Below are positions 38,350 through 46,965 of a stretch of 64,000 bases of DNA, in pieces. Position 1 is the first letter of the stretch; each line of letters opens with the position of its first letter. A program made the position numbers and the translations under genes. The notes beneath the pieces were generated by a model. The model saw only the letters and a list, made by a program, of their open reading frames with translations, was not told where the DNA came from and did not search any database. This DNA comes from Allorhodopirellula solitaria (lineage in GTDB: Bacteria > Planctomycetota > Planctomycetia > Pirellulales > Pirellulaceae): positions 1-64,000 of the forward strand of contig NZ_SJPK01000011.1 of the NCBI RefSeq assembly GCF_007859855.1. The letters are read 5' to 3'.

Positions 38350-39762
38350 ATGAGCAATCGAACAAATCGTCGTCGTTTTTTGAGCCAGTCTGCGGCAGTG
38401 ACCGCAGGGGTTGGCTACTTTGCTGGCACTTCATTGGCAGCAGATGAGAAGCCAGCATCGGCGCTCAACGCGCTGTCGGCAGGTTGTATTGGCGTCGGCG
38501 GTAAGGGCGGCAGCGACACCAGCCACATCGGCGATCAAGGTGTCCGCATCGCAGCGTTGTGTGACGTCGATCGCGATACGCTAGCGAAAAAGGGACGCGA
38601 GTTTCCCGATGCTGAGCACTTCGACGACTATCGCGAAATGCTGGACAAACTCGGCGACAAAGTGGATATCGTGACGTGCAGCACGCCCGATCACACGCAC
38701 GCGGCTGCTTGTGTCAAAGCCATGAACATGGGCAAGCATATCTATTGCCAGAAACCGTTGACCTGGTCGATCGAGGAAGCTCGCGTGATGCGAGAAACCG
38801 CTGAGAAGTCGGGCGTGGTCACTCAGATGGGTAACCAAGGGACCAGCGAAGATGGATTGCGGGAAGCCGTTGAGGTTATCCGTAGCGGTGCAATCGGTGA
38901 TGTGTCCGAGCTGCATGTCTTCTCCAACCGTCCTGTGTGGCCACAGGGTGGTGGGCGGCCTGATAAAGAGGATCCGATTCCAGACTCCCTGAACTGGGAC
39001 GCTTGGATCGGACCTGCTCCGATGCGTCCGTTCGTGTCCGGCATCTACCACTCGTTCAACTGGCGTGGTTGGGTGGACTTCGGCACCGGCGCCCTCGGCG
39101 ACATGGCCTGCCATACCACCAACATGCCCGTCATGGCTCTGAACTTGTGGGATCCCGTTGCCGTCACGGCCATCAAGAATCCGGGCATCGTCGAAGGCGA
39201 ACAGTACCCGGCCAGCAGCGAACTGAAGTTCGAGTTCCCGGAACGTGACGGACTCGCCCCCTGTAACTTCCACTGGTACGACGGCGGCAATCTGCCACCG
39301 GAGCGGATCATCTCGCAATTGCCAGAGTCGTTTCAGAAACGCGTCGCACGCCAACGCGAAGGTGGACCCAAAATGTCGGGTGCGGTGATCGTCGGTAGCA
39401 AGGGAATTATGTTCTCGCCAGATGATTATGGCGCCAAGTACTACCTGTTGCCTGAAGACAAGTTCACCGACTACAAGCTCCCCGAGCAAACTCTACCGCG
39501 GATCCCTTACAAGTCGGGCGGCGATGAGCGGCAGAAGTGGGAGTTCGTGCAGTCCGTGAAAGGCGAGTACGAGCCCGGCACGATGTCAAACTTCGGTTAC
39601 GCCGGACGGCTGACCGAGACGATCTTGGTAGGCAACCTGGCAATGCGTGCTGGCCAAGGCCAACGCATCGAGTGGAACGCCAAGGATATGACCAGCCCGA
39701 ATGTGAAATCGGTCAACGAGTTCGTCGGACGTGAGTACCGCGAAGGTTGGTCGCTCGGCTAA
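38350..39762 (+). CDS. Tat-exported Gfo/Idh/MocA family oxidoreductase
   Basis: ATG 38350 starts MSNRTNRRRFLSQSAAV, a twin-arginine signal with a hydrophobic core ending SLAADE. The mature protein has the NAD(P)-binding Rossmann fold (GCIGVGGKGGSD, IAALCDVD, VDIVTCSTPDHTHAAACV) and the diagnostic GKHIYCQKPL with the catalytic lysine. The C-terminal half is the large substrate-binding beta domain (FNWRGWVDFGTGALGDMACH). The protein has 470 residues. Planctomycete members of this group are exported and thought to act on sugars from polysaccharide breakdown; the substrate is unknown. An in-frame ATG at 38335 is an alternative start. Confidence 0.93.
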   Translation: MSNRTNRRRFLSQSAAVTAGVGYFAGTSLAADEKPASALNALSAGCIGVGGKGGSDTSHIGDQGVRIAALCDVDRDTLAKKGREFPDAEHFDDYREMLDKLGDKVDIVTCSTPDHTHAAACVKAMNMGKHIYCQKPLTWSIEEARVMRETAEKSGVVTQMGNQGTSEDGLREAVEVIRSGAIGDVSELHVFSNRPVWPQGGGRPDKEDPIPDSLNWDAWIGPAPMRPFVSGIYHSFNWRGWVDFGTGALGDMACHTTNMPVMALNLWDPVAVTAIKNPGIVEGEQYPASSELKFEFPERDGLAPCNFHWYDGGNLPPERIISQLPESFQKRVARQREGGPKMSGAVIVGSKGIMFSPDDYGAKYYLLPEDKFTDYKLPEQTLPRIPYKSGGDERQKWEFVQSVKGEYEPGTMSNFGYAGRLTETILVGNLAMRAGQGQRIEWNAKDMTSPNVKSVNEFVGREYREGWSLG

Positions 39763-39862
39763 ACCGACGCTGGAATTTCAATGCGCCGCGTGCCATCGAG
39801 CACCGGCGCCGAAGGTAATTTGACGCCGGCGTGAGCGCCGCGACAGCGGTTCGCACGCGGAG

Positions 39863-40247
39863 CTAAGCAACACACGATGAATAAGTGTCGGCTTTCGTAG
39901 TGGACGAGGCGACGAGCAGTCAGTTACCCACAAGTTTGCCCACGCCGAAGGCGTTTTAGAAAATAGCCGGTGGTTTGAGCGCAAGCGAACACCACCGGAT
40001 ACGACGCGAAACGCAAGAGCCAACCCCGAATGGGGTTGAAGATCATTCATGAAGAGGTCTGCGACCCACTTCGGGGTCGACGTTCGGTGACCAACGAATC
40101 ACCGCAGGTGGCGCTACGCTGACCTACGGCTATTCTCTCTAATCCCTAACGGGATACTTGTGGATAATCAACAGGAGGCGACGAGTCCTGCGGCTTTGGA
40201 CCCGTCGCCTCGTCCACTACGAAAGAAATTACTCCCGCGTTGCTAAC
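39863..40247. repeat. Expanded palindromic element (gtagtggacgaggcgacg family)
   Basis: The left end 39863-39914 begins ctaagcaacacacgatgaat and contains gtagtggacgaggcgacgag; the right end, ending gttgctaac, holds the inverted core cgtcgcctcgtccactac. The interior has a hairpin module (ccggtggtttgagcgcaagc...) and inverted gaatagccg/cggctattc sequences shared with 20488-20790. The compact version of the same ends lies at 46850-46965. No coding capacity. Confidence 0.7.
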
Positions 40248-40317
40248 AGACTGCGGACCGCTCCTGTTAGCTGCCCTTTTGTAGCAGTATTCTCCTGTGC
40301 AGTGTTCAGTTGCCCAG

Positions 40318-42096
40318 CTAGGCATCGGGATGATACAGCTTGAGCATGGGGGCCGACCCCCGTGGCTCGCTGTCGTCGAACGGTTTTTGCTGTGACTCCA
40401 ACATCATCTCCTGCAGATGCTGCAGGCTTTGGCTTTGAGCGGGAGGCGAGGATCGATCCACTCCACCGAGCACCACGACGGTATCTTGGGCATTGGCGGC
40501 GTTCGCAGCCCACATGATCGCTCTTTCTTGGTCAGCGACCAAGCGGATGGCAGCGCAGTTTTCCACACCATCCAAGACGCTGTGGCTCAGCGATAGGAAT
40601 CGGTCTTTGCAGCTGGCCACGCAGGTCAGAACACAATGGTCTGTCATGGTTTCGAGCAGTCGGCCGTAGTGGGCGAGGCAATCGTCATCTTCGTTTCCTG
40701 AAATCGCCAGCACGCACCACAGTTCGGCTCGTCCTGCTCTCGGCGAGCGAGTGCGGGCGTTCATGGATATCACGTTTGCTGACCGTGCCCGTGTTTGAGT
40801 ATCCAGTGCTCGCAGCACAAACTCAGCCCGCTGTGGGGAGCCCGCCACATCGAGCAGCATTTTCGGGTTCGCCTGCGCTGTCTCCCAATTGTCCCCGCCA
40901 ATCATTTGGCAGCGACCGGGAAGCTCTCGGAGGCCACTGAGCGATTCAGCGATTTGGACCAAGGGGTTGTCCGTTGCAATGCCTACAGCGGTTGCAGCGA
41001 CGAGGGATGGAGCCATCACGCCATGGCCGAGGTGGGATTCCATGAGCGCGGAATTTCTGCCATGGCGAATCATTGCCGTTAGCACGCCGTCTTCGACATC
41101 GACGACATGCAAGGACACGTCCGCGTTCGTATTGACGCCATAGGTGAGATGCGGCAGGCCGGCCTCCCGGATCGACGCCAGGCTACGCCGGTCCCCACTA
41201 TCGACGACAACCACCCCGTCGTGGCGAAGTCTTTCCAGTGCACATTCCACGGGTGATGGGCCGAAATCGGACCTCGCTGCGACACAGGCAGTGATCACCA
41301 GGATGTCCAACCCGATTTCATCGTACCCACCGCGGCGGAGGACGTTCGCATCGAGTTCAAAGACGGAAACCGCTGCTCCTGCATCGGCGGCCTCGCAGAG
41401 CTGTTGCATTAGGTTCGCGCCGGTTGCCGGCGCGTGGCCGGGAGCGTCCTCGGTCACACCGTCACTCTGGCCGAGATCACTTTGGTAGGCCACTCGACAG
41501 GGGATGTCTCGTAGAATCGCGGCGAGGCTTAACGCTGTCGTGCCCTTGCCGCTGTCACCGACGATACCGACCGTCAGCAGTCGTTGATCGGGCCGCGAGC
41601 CTGTTTCGGCAATCGAATCGAGAGCGGCGATTTCTGCCATCGCCCGATCGGTGTCCGCAACGATGCACTGGGGCAGGGGGACGGGGAGGATCTGTTCGGT
41701 CAAAATCCCAGCAGCGCCACGGGCCAATGCTTGGCAGATCAGTTCTTCTGGGCAATCCAGGCCGATCCGATAGACGACCAGTTGTCCTGCCTCGCACTCC
41801 TGGGCCGATGCCGCGATCGAGTGAAAGTGGACATCGCTTCCCGAGAAAAAGCGGGATTTCGGTAGCAGCGATGCCAGGGAGCGGAGTTCCGTATCCCCAT
41901 CCTGTGGCGGGACCTGTGCTGTTTCGCTCTGGCGAGACGATGCGACCGTCACACGATCAGACGGGTCGACGCGTCTTGGGAACGTTTGCGTGGCGACCGC
42001 GGTGGCGGAACCGTCCTCGCCGCTGCGGAAGTTTGCCGAGCCGATTCGGTCTCGGTTGCTGGAAAAATCGATCGAGCGATTGATAGAATGATGCAT
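40318..42096 (-). CDS. MurE-like Mur ligase family protein with altered P-loop
   Basis: ATG 42096 has AAGGAGG 7 nt upstream, the best ribosome binding site in the window. The 592-residue protein starts with a ~70-residue Ser/Arg-rich tail. It continues with a MurE-type N-terminal domain (SLASLLPKSRFFSGSDVHFH, ALARGAAGILTE) and a Mur ligase central domain, LLTVGIVGDSGKGTTALSLAAIL, where MurE enzymes have GTNGKTT. Later segments LDILVITACVAARSDFG, VVVVDSGDRRSLASI and HGRNSALMESHLGHGVM follow Mur central-domain order, and SLSGLRELPGRCQMI resembles the domain 2/3 junction. The extra Gly in the P-loop and divergence elsewhere suggest a paralogue with a changed reaction or none. A peptidoglycan-related role is inference. 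Confidence 0.75.
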   Translation of the reverse strand: MHHSINRSIDFSSNRDRIGSANFRSGEDGSATAVATQTFPRRVDPSDRVTVASSRQSETAQVPPQDGDTELRSLASLLPKSRFFSGSDVHFHSIAASAQECEAGQLVVYRIGLDCPEELICQALARGAAGILTEQILPVPLPQCIVADTDRAMAEIAALDSIAETGSRPDQRLLTVGIVGDSGKGTTALSLAAILRDIPCRVAYQSDLGQSDGVTEDAPGHAPATGANLMQQLCEAADAGAAVSVFELDANVLRRGGYDEIGLDILVITACVAARSDFGPSPVECALERLRHDGVVVVDSGDRRSLASIREAGLPHLTYGVNTNADVSLHVVDVEDGVLTAMIRHGRNSALMESHLGHGVMAPSLVAATAVGIATDNPLVQIAESLSGLRELPGRCQMIGGDNWETAQANPKMLLDVAGSPQRAEFVLRALDTQTRARSANVISMNARTRSPRAGRAELWCVLAISGNEDDDCLAHYGRLLETMTDHCVLTCVASCKDRFLSLSHSVLDGVENCAAIRLVADQERAIMWAANAANAQDTVVVLGGVDRSSPPAQSQSLQHLQEMMLESQQKPFDDSEPRGSAPMLKLYHPDA

Positions 42097-42423
42097 CTCG
42101 TCGCCTCCTTGCTGACGCAGAATGTTCGGAACTGCCTCTCGCCCGCGGGTCTGGGTGCATGCTCAGCCAGCGAAATTCATTCGCTGCTCAAGCGTCCCAC
42201 GCGGAGAGACATCCACAGGAAATCCGTTCCCGTGCTCGCCGGGTGCGTGTGCCGTGGAAAAACCACGGTGCTCACTCGGCGTGTAATCGCAATTGTTCCC
42301 ATCTGACCCAACGGGTCAAGGTCGAAATTTCATTTAATTTTCTCTGCCATCCGCTCGCCGGTGTCCTTCTCGGCGCGTCGTGGCGACCTTTGAGGGCTCA
42401 AATGCCGTTGCTGGCCGCAGTTT
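42097..42423. other. Intergenic region, no gene seen
   Basis: About 330 bp between co-directional minus-strand genes. It contains the strong ribosome binding site AAGGAGG (42104-42110, minus strand) of the MurE-like gene and presumably its promoter. No repeat or small gene was recognised. Confidence 0.45.
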
Positions 42424-43647
42424 TCAATGCCGAGTGGTGGGGGGCATCAGGCGGAACAGAGAGGCGGGGGCGGAGGAAAAATCTCGGTAGAGAGACGCTT
42501 CACTCGGGGCCTGGGTGGGGATGGTCGCCAAGGTCGCGACGCGGCCGGGAAGTAGTGAGCCAAAGAGAGCCCCTCGCTGCATGGCGATCGCGCCTCCTTG
42601 GGTCGCCATCTGCAGCACACAATCAGGCGGGAGGTCTTGACGCTCGTTGAGCAGGAACTGCACTTCTCGCCAGAGCTGTAGGTCGGGGTTGCTCGCTCGC
42701 GAGTCCGTGCCGAGGCCGACGTTGATCCCGGCAGCGAGCAGCTTGGCAACCGGGTGGGGGGCGTGCCCGAAATAGGCATGCGTCCGAGGGCAATACACGA
42801 CACTGAGCGACGGGTGGATCGCCATGCGGTGGATTTCATCGTCGCGGAGGTCGTTGCCGTGGACAATCGATGCAGCCGGGGCGTGGGCAAGCGAATCGAT
42901 CAGCCAGTTCATGGGCGATTCCCTCCGCCAGGGGAAATGGGCCGCGACATCGAGTCCGAGCGACTGCAGGTTCTCCGCGAAAGGACCGCTGCCGTGCTGT
43001 AGCAATTCACGTTCGGCGGGTGATTCGGCTACGTGCATCGCCAGGGGGCTGCTCGAGCGAAGGGCGAAATCGATGCATTGTTTGATCAGCTCAGGAGGCG
43101 CCGAGTAAGGGGCGTGAGGGCTGATTCCGGCGGCGTGTGGATAGGACTGTGCATGCTGCGTCGCGGCTTGGAATCGTTCGGCGGCGCGACTCGCTGAGAG
43201 ACCGAGGACTTCTGCGTAGGAGACGACCGTGACTTCGGTAGCGGGTGCCTGCCAAGGCGTCGTGGCAATCTCACCGATCAACGCCGTCCCGGATTGAGCG
43301 GCCTCGATGGCTCCCGTTGTGATTACGTCTCGATCGGGCTGAGGGGCGTCACGATCGCGCTCGCTGCGAGCGTTGCGGGACTTGATGACGGCGACGATCC
43401 AGTCGGCCAGTTCCATCCCCGCGTGACCGACAGGTTCGACCAGGTCGCTAAACTCAAGGTGCGTGTGAGCATTGACGAGCCCGGGCAGGATGGCGGTGTC
43501 ACCGAGATCGTGGCAAATGGAGGTCTCAGCGGTCGCTTTGCCGGTACAAAGAACGCGGCCATCGCCAATCTCGAGGAACCCATTCTCGATTGGCGGGCCA
43601 GCGATGGGGACCACCCAGCGGGCGCGGAGCGTCGTTGAGCGGTTCAC
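42424..43647 (-). CDS. Amidohydrolase (TrzN/SsnA, aminodeoxyfutalosine-deaminase-like)
   Basis: The ~407-residue protein is a metal-dependent deaminase-type amidohydrolase. It shows GLVNAHTHLEFSDL (HxH), ISPHAPYSAP, LAMHVAESPAERELL, SIVHGNDL and VGLGTDSRASNPDLQLW, the full set of metal and catalytic residues of the cytosine/guanine/chlorohydrolase group. The pattern HTHLEFS with ISPHAPYS resembles aminodeoxyfutalosine deaminases of the futalosine menaquinone pathway, which some Planctomycetes use, but no mqn gene is adjacent, so this specificity is tentative. GTG 43647 is taken as start; TTG 43653 is possible. Confidence 0.8.
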   Translation of the reverse strand: MNRSTTLRARWVVPIAGPPIENGFLEIGDGRVLCTGKATAETSICHDLGDTAILPGLVNAHTHLEFSDLVEPVGHAGMELADWIVAVIKSRNARSERDRDAPQPDRDVITTGAIEAAQSGTALIGEIATTPWQAPATEVTVVSYAEVLGLSASRAAERFQAATQHAQSYPHAAGISPHAPYSAPPELIKQCIDFALRSSSPLAMHVAESPAERELLQHGSGPFAENLQSLGLDVAAHFPWRRESPMNWLIDSLAHAPAASIVHGNDLRDDEIHRMAIHPSLSVVYCPRTHAYFGHAPHPVAKLLAAGINVGLGTDSRASNPDLQLWREVQFLLNERQDLPPDCVLQMATQGGAIAMQRGALFGSLLPGRVATLATIPTQAPSEASLYRDFSSAPASLFRLMPPTTRH

Positions 43648-43805
43648 GTGCAATCAGCGCCCCTCAAGAACGCGGGAACAATCAGGTCATCGCGACGCCC
43701 CGGCGGGGCAGTCTTGTGATAGCCCCAGGCGTTCTGGCAAATAGCGAGCCACGGCTTCCGATCCTGTTCCAGAACCCGGGAGCTAATCAAAACGGCGTTT
43801 TCCGG

Positions 43806-44852
43806 CTACGCACCCGCTGGGTGACTGGCTCCGACGGCGGGGCTGATGCGGCCTGGATCGAAGATCTTGTCAGGATCCATTTGCGAGGCGTCGTCCATCG
43901 CATTGGGGTCGTCGTCGAGATGCTCGTCGTGATCGTGGACGGCCATTGCCGCGATGAACAGCACTGTCAAGAACGTGAAAATGAAGGCCTGCAGGCAGCA
44001 CACGAACAGTTCCAGCAGCGTCAGGGCGGTGCCGACCAGGACGACCGGGATACTGACGGCGAACGCGGTACCATCGCCAGCAGCACGGGCGGCGAAGATC
44101 AGCCCCACGAACGCGGCGAGGACGAGGTGCCCCGCCATCATGGTACCGAAAAGCCTCATCGCCAGGACGAAGCACTTGATCAAGAGGCTCAGCACTTCGA
44201 GTACGTAAAGCATCAGCGCGATCGGCAGCATCATGATCCCACCATCCCAGCCGATCGGATTGAAGTGGTTGAGGAACTCTTTGAGGCTGGTTTCACGGAT
44301 CCCGATGAACACGATCGCGAACAGCGATGTCACTGCCAATACACCGGTCAAGGAAAGGTTCCCCGTTGCACTACCGCCCCAGTGGGAAAAGTGCGAGTCG
44401 CCGGTGATCATCTGCAGCATGTACCCAAACGGAATGATCCCGAGAATATTGGCAAAGAGGATGAAGAAAAACACGGTCCATATGTAGTAGATGTACTTGT
44501 CCGTGAGCCCACGCAGGTTGGGATAGGCCACCTCATCGCGAATGAACGCGCAAATGGTTTCAAACAGCTGCGAGACTCGGCCCCGGGTTTGGTATCGTCC
44601 CAGCCCCTGGCCATCGTAGATGCTGATCCGACGCGAGCAGTAGATGCCCACGATGATCAAGCATAACCCAGCGAACGCCGACATCATCAAGTGATTGGTG
44701 ATGAAGAACTCGTAGTATCCGTTGTGGATCCCCAAGGCCGGGATGTTCGTGTCGCTATCACCCGCAGGAATCCGCAACAAAGGCGAGTTGACCAGCGAGT
44801 GCGGGATAGCGTGGTCGGTCGGGTCGTGGCCGGCGGCAAGGAGATGAAACAT
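43806..44852 (-). CDS. atpB: F1Fo ATP synthase subunit a
   Basis: Subunit a forms the proton half-channels against the c-ring. The 348-residue protein has an extended N-terminal domain, helices including YIYYIWTVFFFILFANILGIIP, and the key helix CFVLAMRLFGTMMAGHLVLA with the essential arginine (R233), followed by LLELFVCCLQAFIFTFLTVLFIAA. The C-terminal tail is His/Asp-rich (AVHDHDEHLDDDPNAMDD). Upstream is an AtpI-like gene, but atpE, atpF and the F1 genes do not follow: the next gene on the strand is the amidohydrolase 159 bp away. The rest of the complex must be encoded elsewhere. Confidence 0.95.
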   Translation of the reverse strand: MFHLLAAGHDPTDHAIPHSLVNSPLLRIPAGDSDTNIPALGIHNGYYEFFITNHLMMSAFAGLCLIIVGIYCSRRISIYDGQGLGRYQTRGRVSQLFETICAFIRDEVAYPNLRGLTDKYIYYIWTVFFFILFANILGIIPFGYMLQMITGDSHFSHWGGSATGNLSLTGVLAVTSLFAIVFIGIRETSLKEFLNHFNPIGWDGGIMMLPIALMLYVLEVLSLLIKCFVLAMRLFGTMMAGHLVLAAFVGLIFAARAAGDGTAFAVSIPVVLVGTALTLLELFVCCLQAFIFTFLTVLFIAAMAVHDHDEHLDDDPNAMDDASQMDPDKIFDPGRISPAVGASHPAGA

Positions 44853-44953
44853 GGGTGATGCGAGACGGCGAGGAGGACGGGGAATGGGCCGGGACCGGCA
44901 AGCAGGCGACGCAACCCTCTACGGGAAAGTCTCCTCTGCTGAGCGGTCGAGCA

Positions 44954-45499
44954 TCAAGACACGCGGACTTGGCGAGAGAGCGTGATGACCTCCGTCATCA
45001 GGAGGGCGAGGTGCCATCCCAACACCCAAATTCCAATTTGTGTCGCTGACGCCTCCATGTAATAACTGCTGGCTAAAAACAAAGCAACGGTGCCGGTGAT
45101 CCGAATCAGCATTCCGCTGAGAAAAGCCGGCCACAATCGCGCCACCGCGATCGCTTGGTCAGATGGTTCCGCCCCGTCCGTCGCCAGCTCCTCGGCGGTG
45201 AGGCCGGATTCGCCCGAGATACGCGAGGATGACGGTACTTCGCCGCCTGAAGTCCCGTATTCTGGGAGCACAATCGTCATTCCTGGGATCGTTGCCGCGA
45301 TCGCGATCAAGCCGCTAACACCGGCGATCACGAGCAAGTCGCCTGATGGGAGACTCCCCACCCCCCCTGAATCGGCCGCCGCTGCCGCTGCGGTTCCCAT
45401 CATCCAGTTCACTGCGAGCGAGGCAAGTGCGACAATCAACCACACCGCGGCAATGGCCTGGAGCACGGTTTGGTATGGGCGAATGGCGTGCGAGGGCAT
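44954..45499 (-). CDS. AtpI-like four-helix membrane protein
   Basis: This 181-residue protein has four hydrophobic segments (~14-34, 54-77, 122-147, 154-175) and a charged, Ser/Glu-rich loop between helices 2 and 3 (SSSRISGESGLTAEELATDG). Position 101 bp upstream of atpB and co-directional matches the place of atpI, whose product helps assemble the c-ring. Sequence similarity to AtpI itself is weak, so the call rests mainly on topology and context. Confidence 0.6.
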   Translation of the reverse strand: MPSHAIRPYQTVLQAIAAVWLIVALASLAVNWMMGTAAAAAADSGGVGSLPSGDLLVIAGVSGLIAIAATIPGMTIVLPEYGTSGGEVPSSSRISGESGLTAEELATDGAEPSDQAIAVARLWPAFLSGMLIRITGTVALFLASSYYMEASATQIGIWVLGWHLALLMTEVITLSRQVRVS

Positions 45500-45622
45500 G
45501 GGCGAGCAAGACGGGCTGGTTATGCGGGGGCGGGCGTCACGCCAACCCTAGCGTGAAAGGGGACGGAAGAAAACGCCAGGGAGAGACACGCCGCTGCTCC
45601 TGTTCAAGCGGCTCGCCGTCGA

Positions 45623-46750
45623 TCAGTGACCTTCGATGTACCGTTTACAGATGTGGTAATACGTCACCATCGACTCGATATCGATCCATTCATCGATGGC
45701 GTGCAAATTGCCGACGAGTGGACGCGACAGATTGACGGGAATGTCGTGGGTCCGGAAAAAACGCCCGTCACTGCCGCCGGACGCACGGCTCATGACGACG
45801 CTCAGGCCGGTTTCCGCCGCCGTCGCCTCACAGAACCGTGGATCGGGCGCGAGATCCGTGGGCGCAGCGGTCATCAAGGGTTCGACCTCGCAATCCTCTC
45901 CCATCACTTCGGCGACGTCGGCAAGTATCGACTCAACGCTGTGCGGCGGCGGGAAACGAACATCGATCACCGCCGAGGCGCTCGACGGAATGCGGTTGAC
46001 GGTCGTGTTCTCGCTCTCGCACATGGTGATACTGCAGGTCGGAAACCAATGGTCGACGCGCGGGTCGATCGGGGCGTCTGGCCAGTACTGACGGAAGTGC
46101 TCCATCAGCCGATTCAAAGGTGGCAACAGACGTTCGATCGCATTCTCTCCGAGCCACGGACGAGCCGCGTGTGCCTCGTGGCCGTCGTGGCTTAGCCGCG
46201 CATGCAGAACACCTTTCTCAGCGGTAGTGATCTCATTGAGAGACCCGCCGTCGGGGATGATCGCGATCCCGCACCGCAAGCCGATTTCGTCGAGTAGAAA
46301 CCGGACTCCATCGGCACCGCCGCGTTCTTCATCGGACGTGATCGCCAGCCCGACGCTCGCGCCGGTACTGCGGCGATGGATCGATCTCATCAATTCGATC
46401 ATGATCGCGATCTGCCCCTTCATATCCCCGCTACCCGGGCCGATGATCCTGCCGTTTTCGACTCGAGAGTGGTAGCAATCCGGCTCGGAATGCTCGATCA
46501 CATCGATGTGTCCGCACAGTAGAATTTCGGGCGCGACACAGCCCTCGGGACGCACCACGAGCGATTGATGCCCATTCCTATCGAACATGTCCAATCGCAC
46601 GCCGGGAGTGGAGTCGAGGTGATGGCGAAGAAACTCAAAGGATCTCTGACGCTCGCTCGGACGATCCTCCGTACTCGGAATCAAAATCAGGTCTCGCGTC
46701 AATGATGTCAAACGCCCTCGCAGATGTTCGTGTTCGCTCGTCGCAGCCAA
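45623..46750 (-). CDS. M20 family metallopeptidase (ArgE/DapE-like)
   Basis: The 375-residue protein belongs to the di-zinc M20 amidohydrolases. Metal ligands and catalytic residues are visible: [35 protein letters not shown] and a C-terminal [17 protein letters not shown] histidine. A dimerisation-domain segment lies between ([16 protein letters not shown]). Substrate could be an acylated amino acid or dipeptide; ArgE/DapE identity cannot be set from this. The start is a TTG at 46750 (AAGG 10 nt upstream); no in-frame ATG lies near. It is 123 bp upstream of the AtpI-like gene on the same strand. Confidence 0.87.
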   Translation of the reverse strand: MAATSEHEHLRGRLTSLTRDLILIPSTEDRPSERQRSFEFLRHHLDSTPGVRLDMFDRNGHQSLVVRPEGCVAPEILLCGHIDVIEHSEPDCYHSRVENGRIIGPGSGDMKGQIAIMIELMRSIHRRSTGASVGLAITSDEERGGADGVRFLLDEIGLRCGIAIIPDGGSLNEITTAEKGVLHARLSHDGHEAHAARPWLGENAIERLLPPLNRLMEHFRQYWPDAPIDPRVDHWFPTCSITMCESENTTVNRIPSSASAVIDVRFPPPHSVESILADVAEVMGEDCEVEPLMTAAPTDLAPDPRFCEATAAETGLSVVMSRASGGSDGRFFRTHDIPVNLSRPLVGNLHAIDEWIDIESMVTYYHICKRYIEGH

Positions 46751-46849
46751 ATCAAATTCGCCTTGTTGAAAGGTTGGAGGTGTCGTTGTTGGAATGGCGG
46801 CGGACTTTCAAACGAGTGACTCAGTCGCTTCGCAGCACCGGGTCATCAA

Positions 46850-46965
46850 GTTAGCAACGCACGATCAATTTCTGTCGTAGTGGACGAGGCGACGAGTCCA
46901 AAGCCGTAGGACTCGTCGCCTCGTCCACTACGAAAACCAACACTCATTCATCGTGTGTTGCTTAG
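46850..46965. repeat. Compact palindromic element (gtagtggacgaggcgacg family)
   Basis: A perfect 24-bp inverted repeat (46876-46899 and 46909-46932, core gtagtggacgaggcgacg) surrounds a 9-base loop. Outer arms (gttagcaacgc... and ...gttgcttag) are less exact. It is the short form of the element at 39863-40247. Its right end contains the TAA stop (46962-46964) of the minus-strand ATP-grasp gene. Confidence 0.75.

Noticed and set aside
43590-44666. A 358-codon plus-strand frame opposite atpB
   Set aside because: Composition is His/Arg/Glu/Asp-rich with no motifs, mirroring hydrophobic atpB codons; atpB is clearly the real gene.
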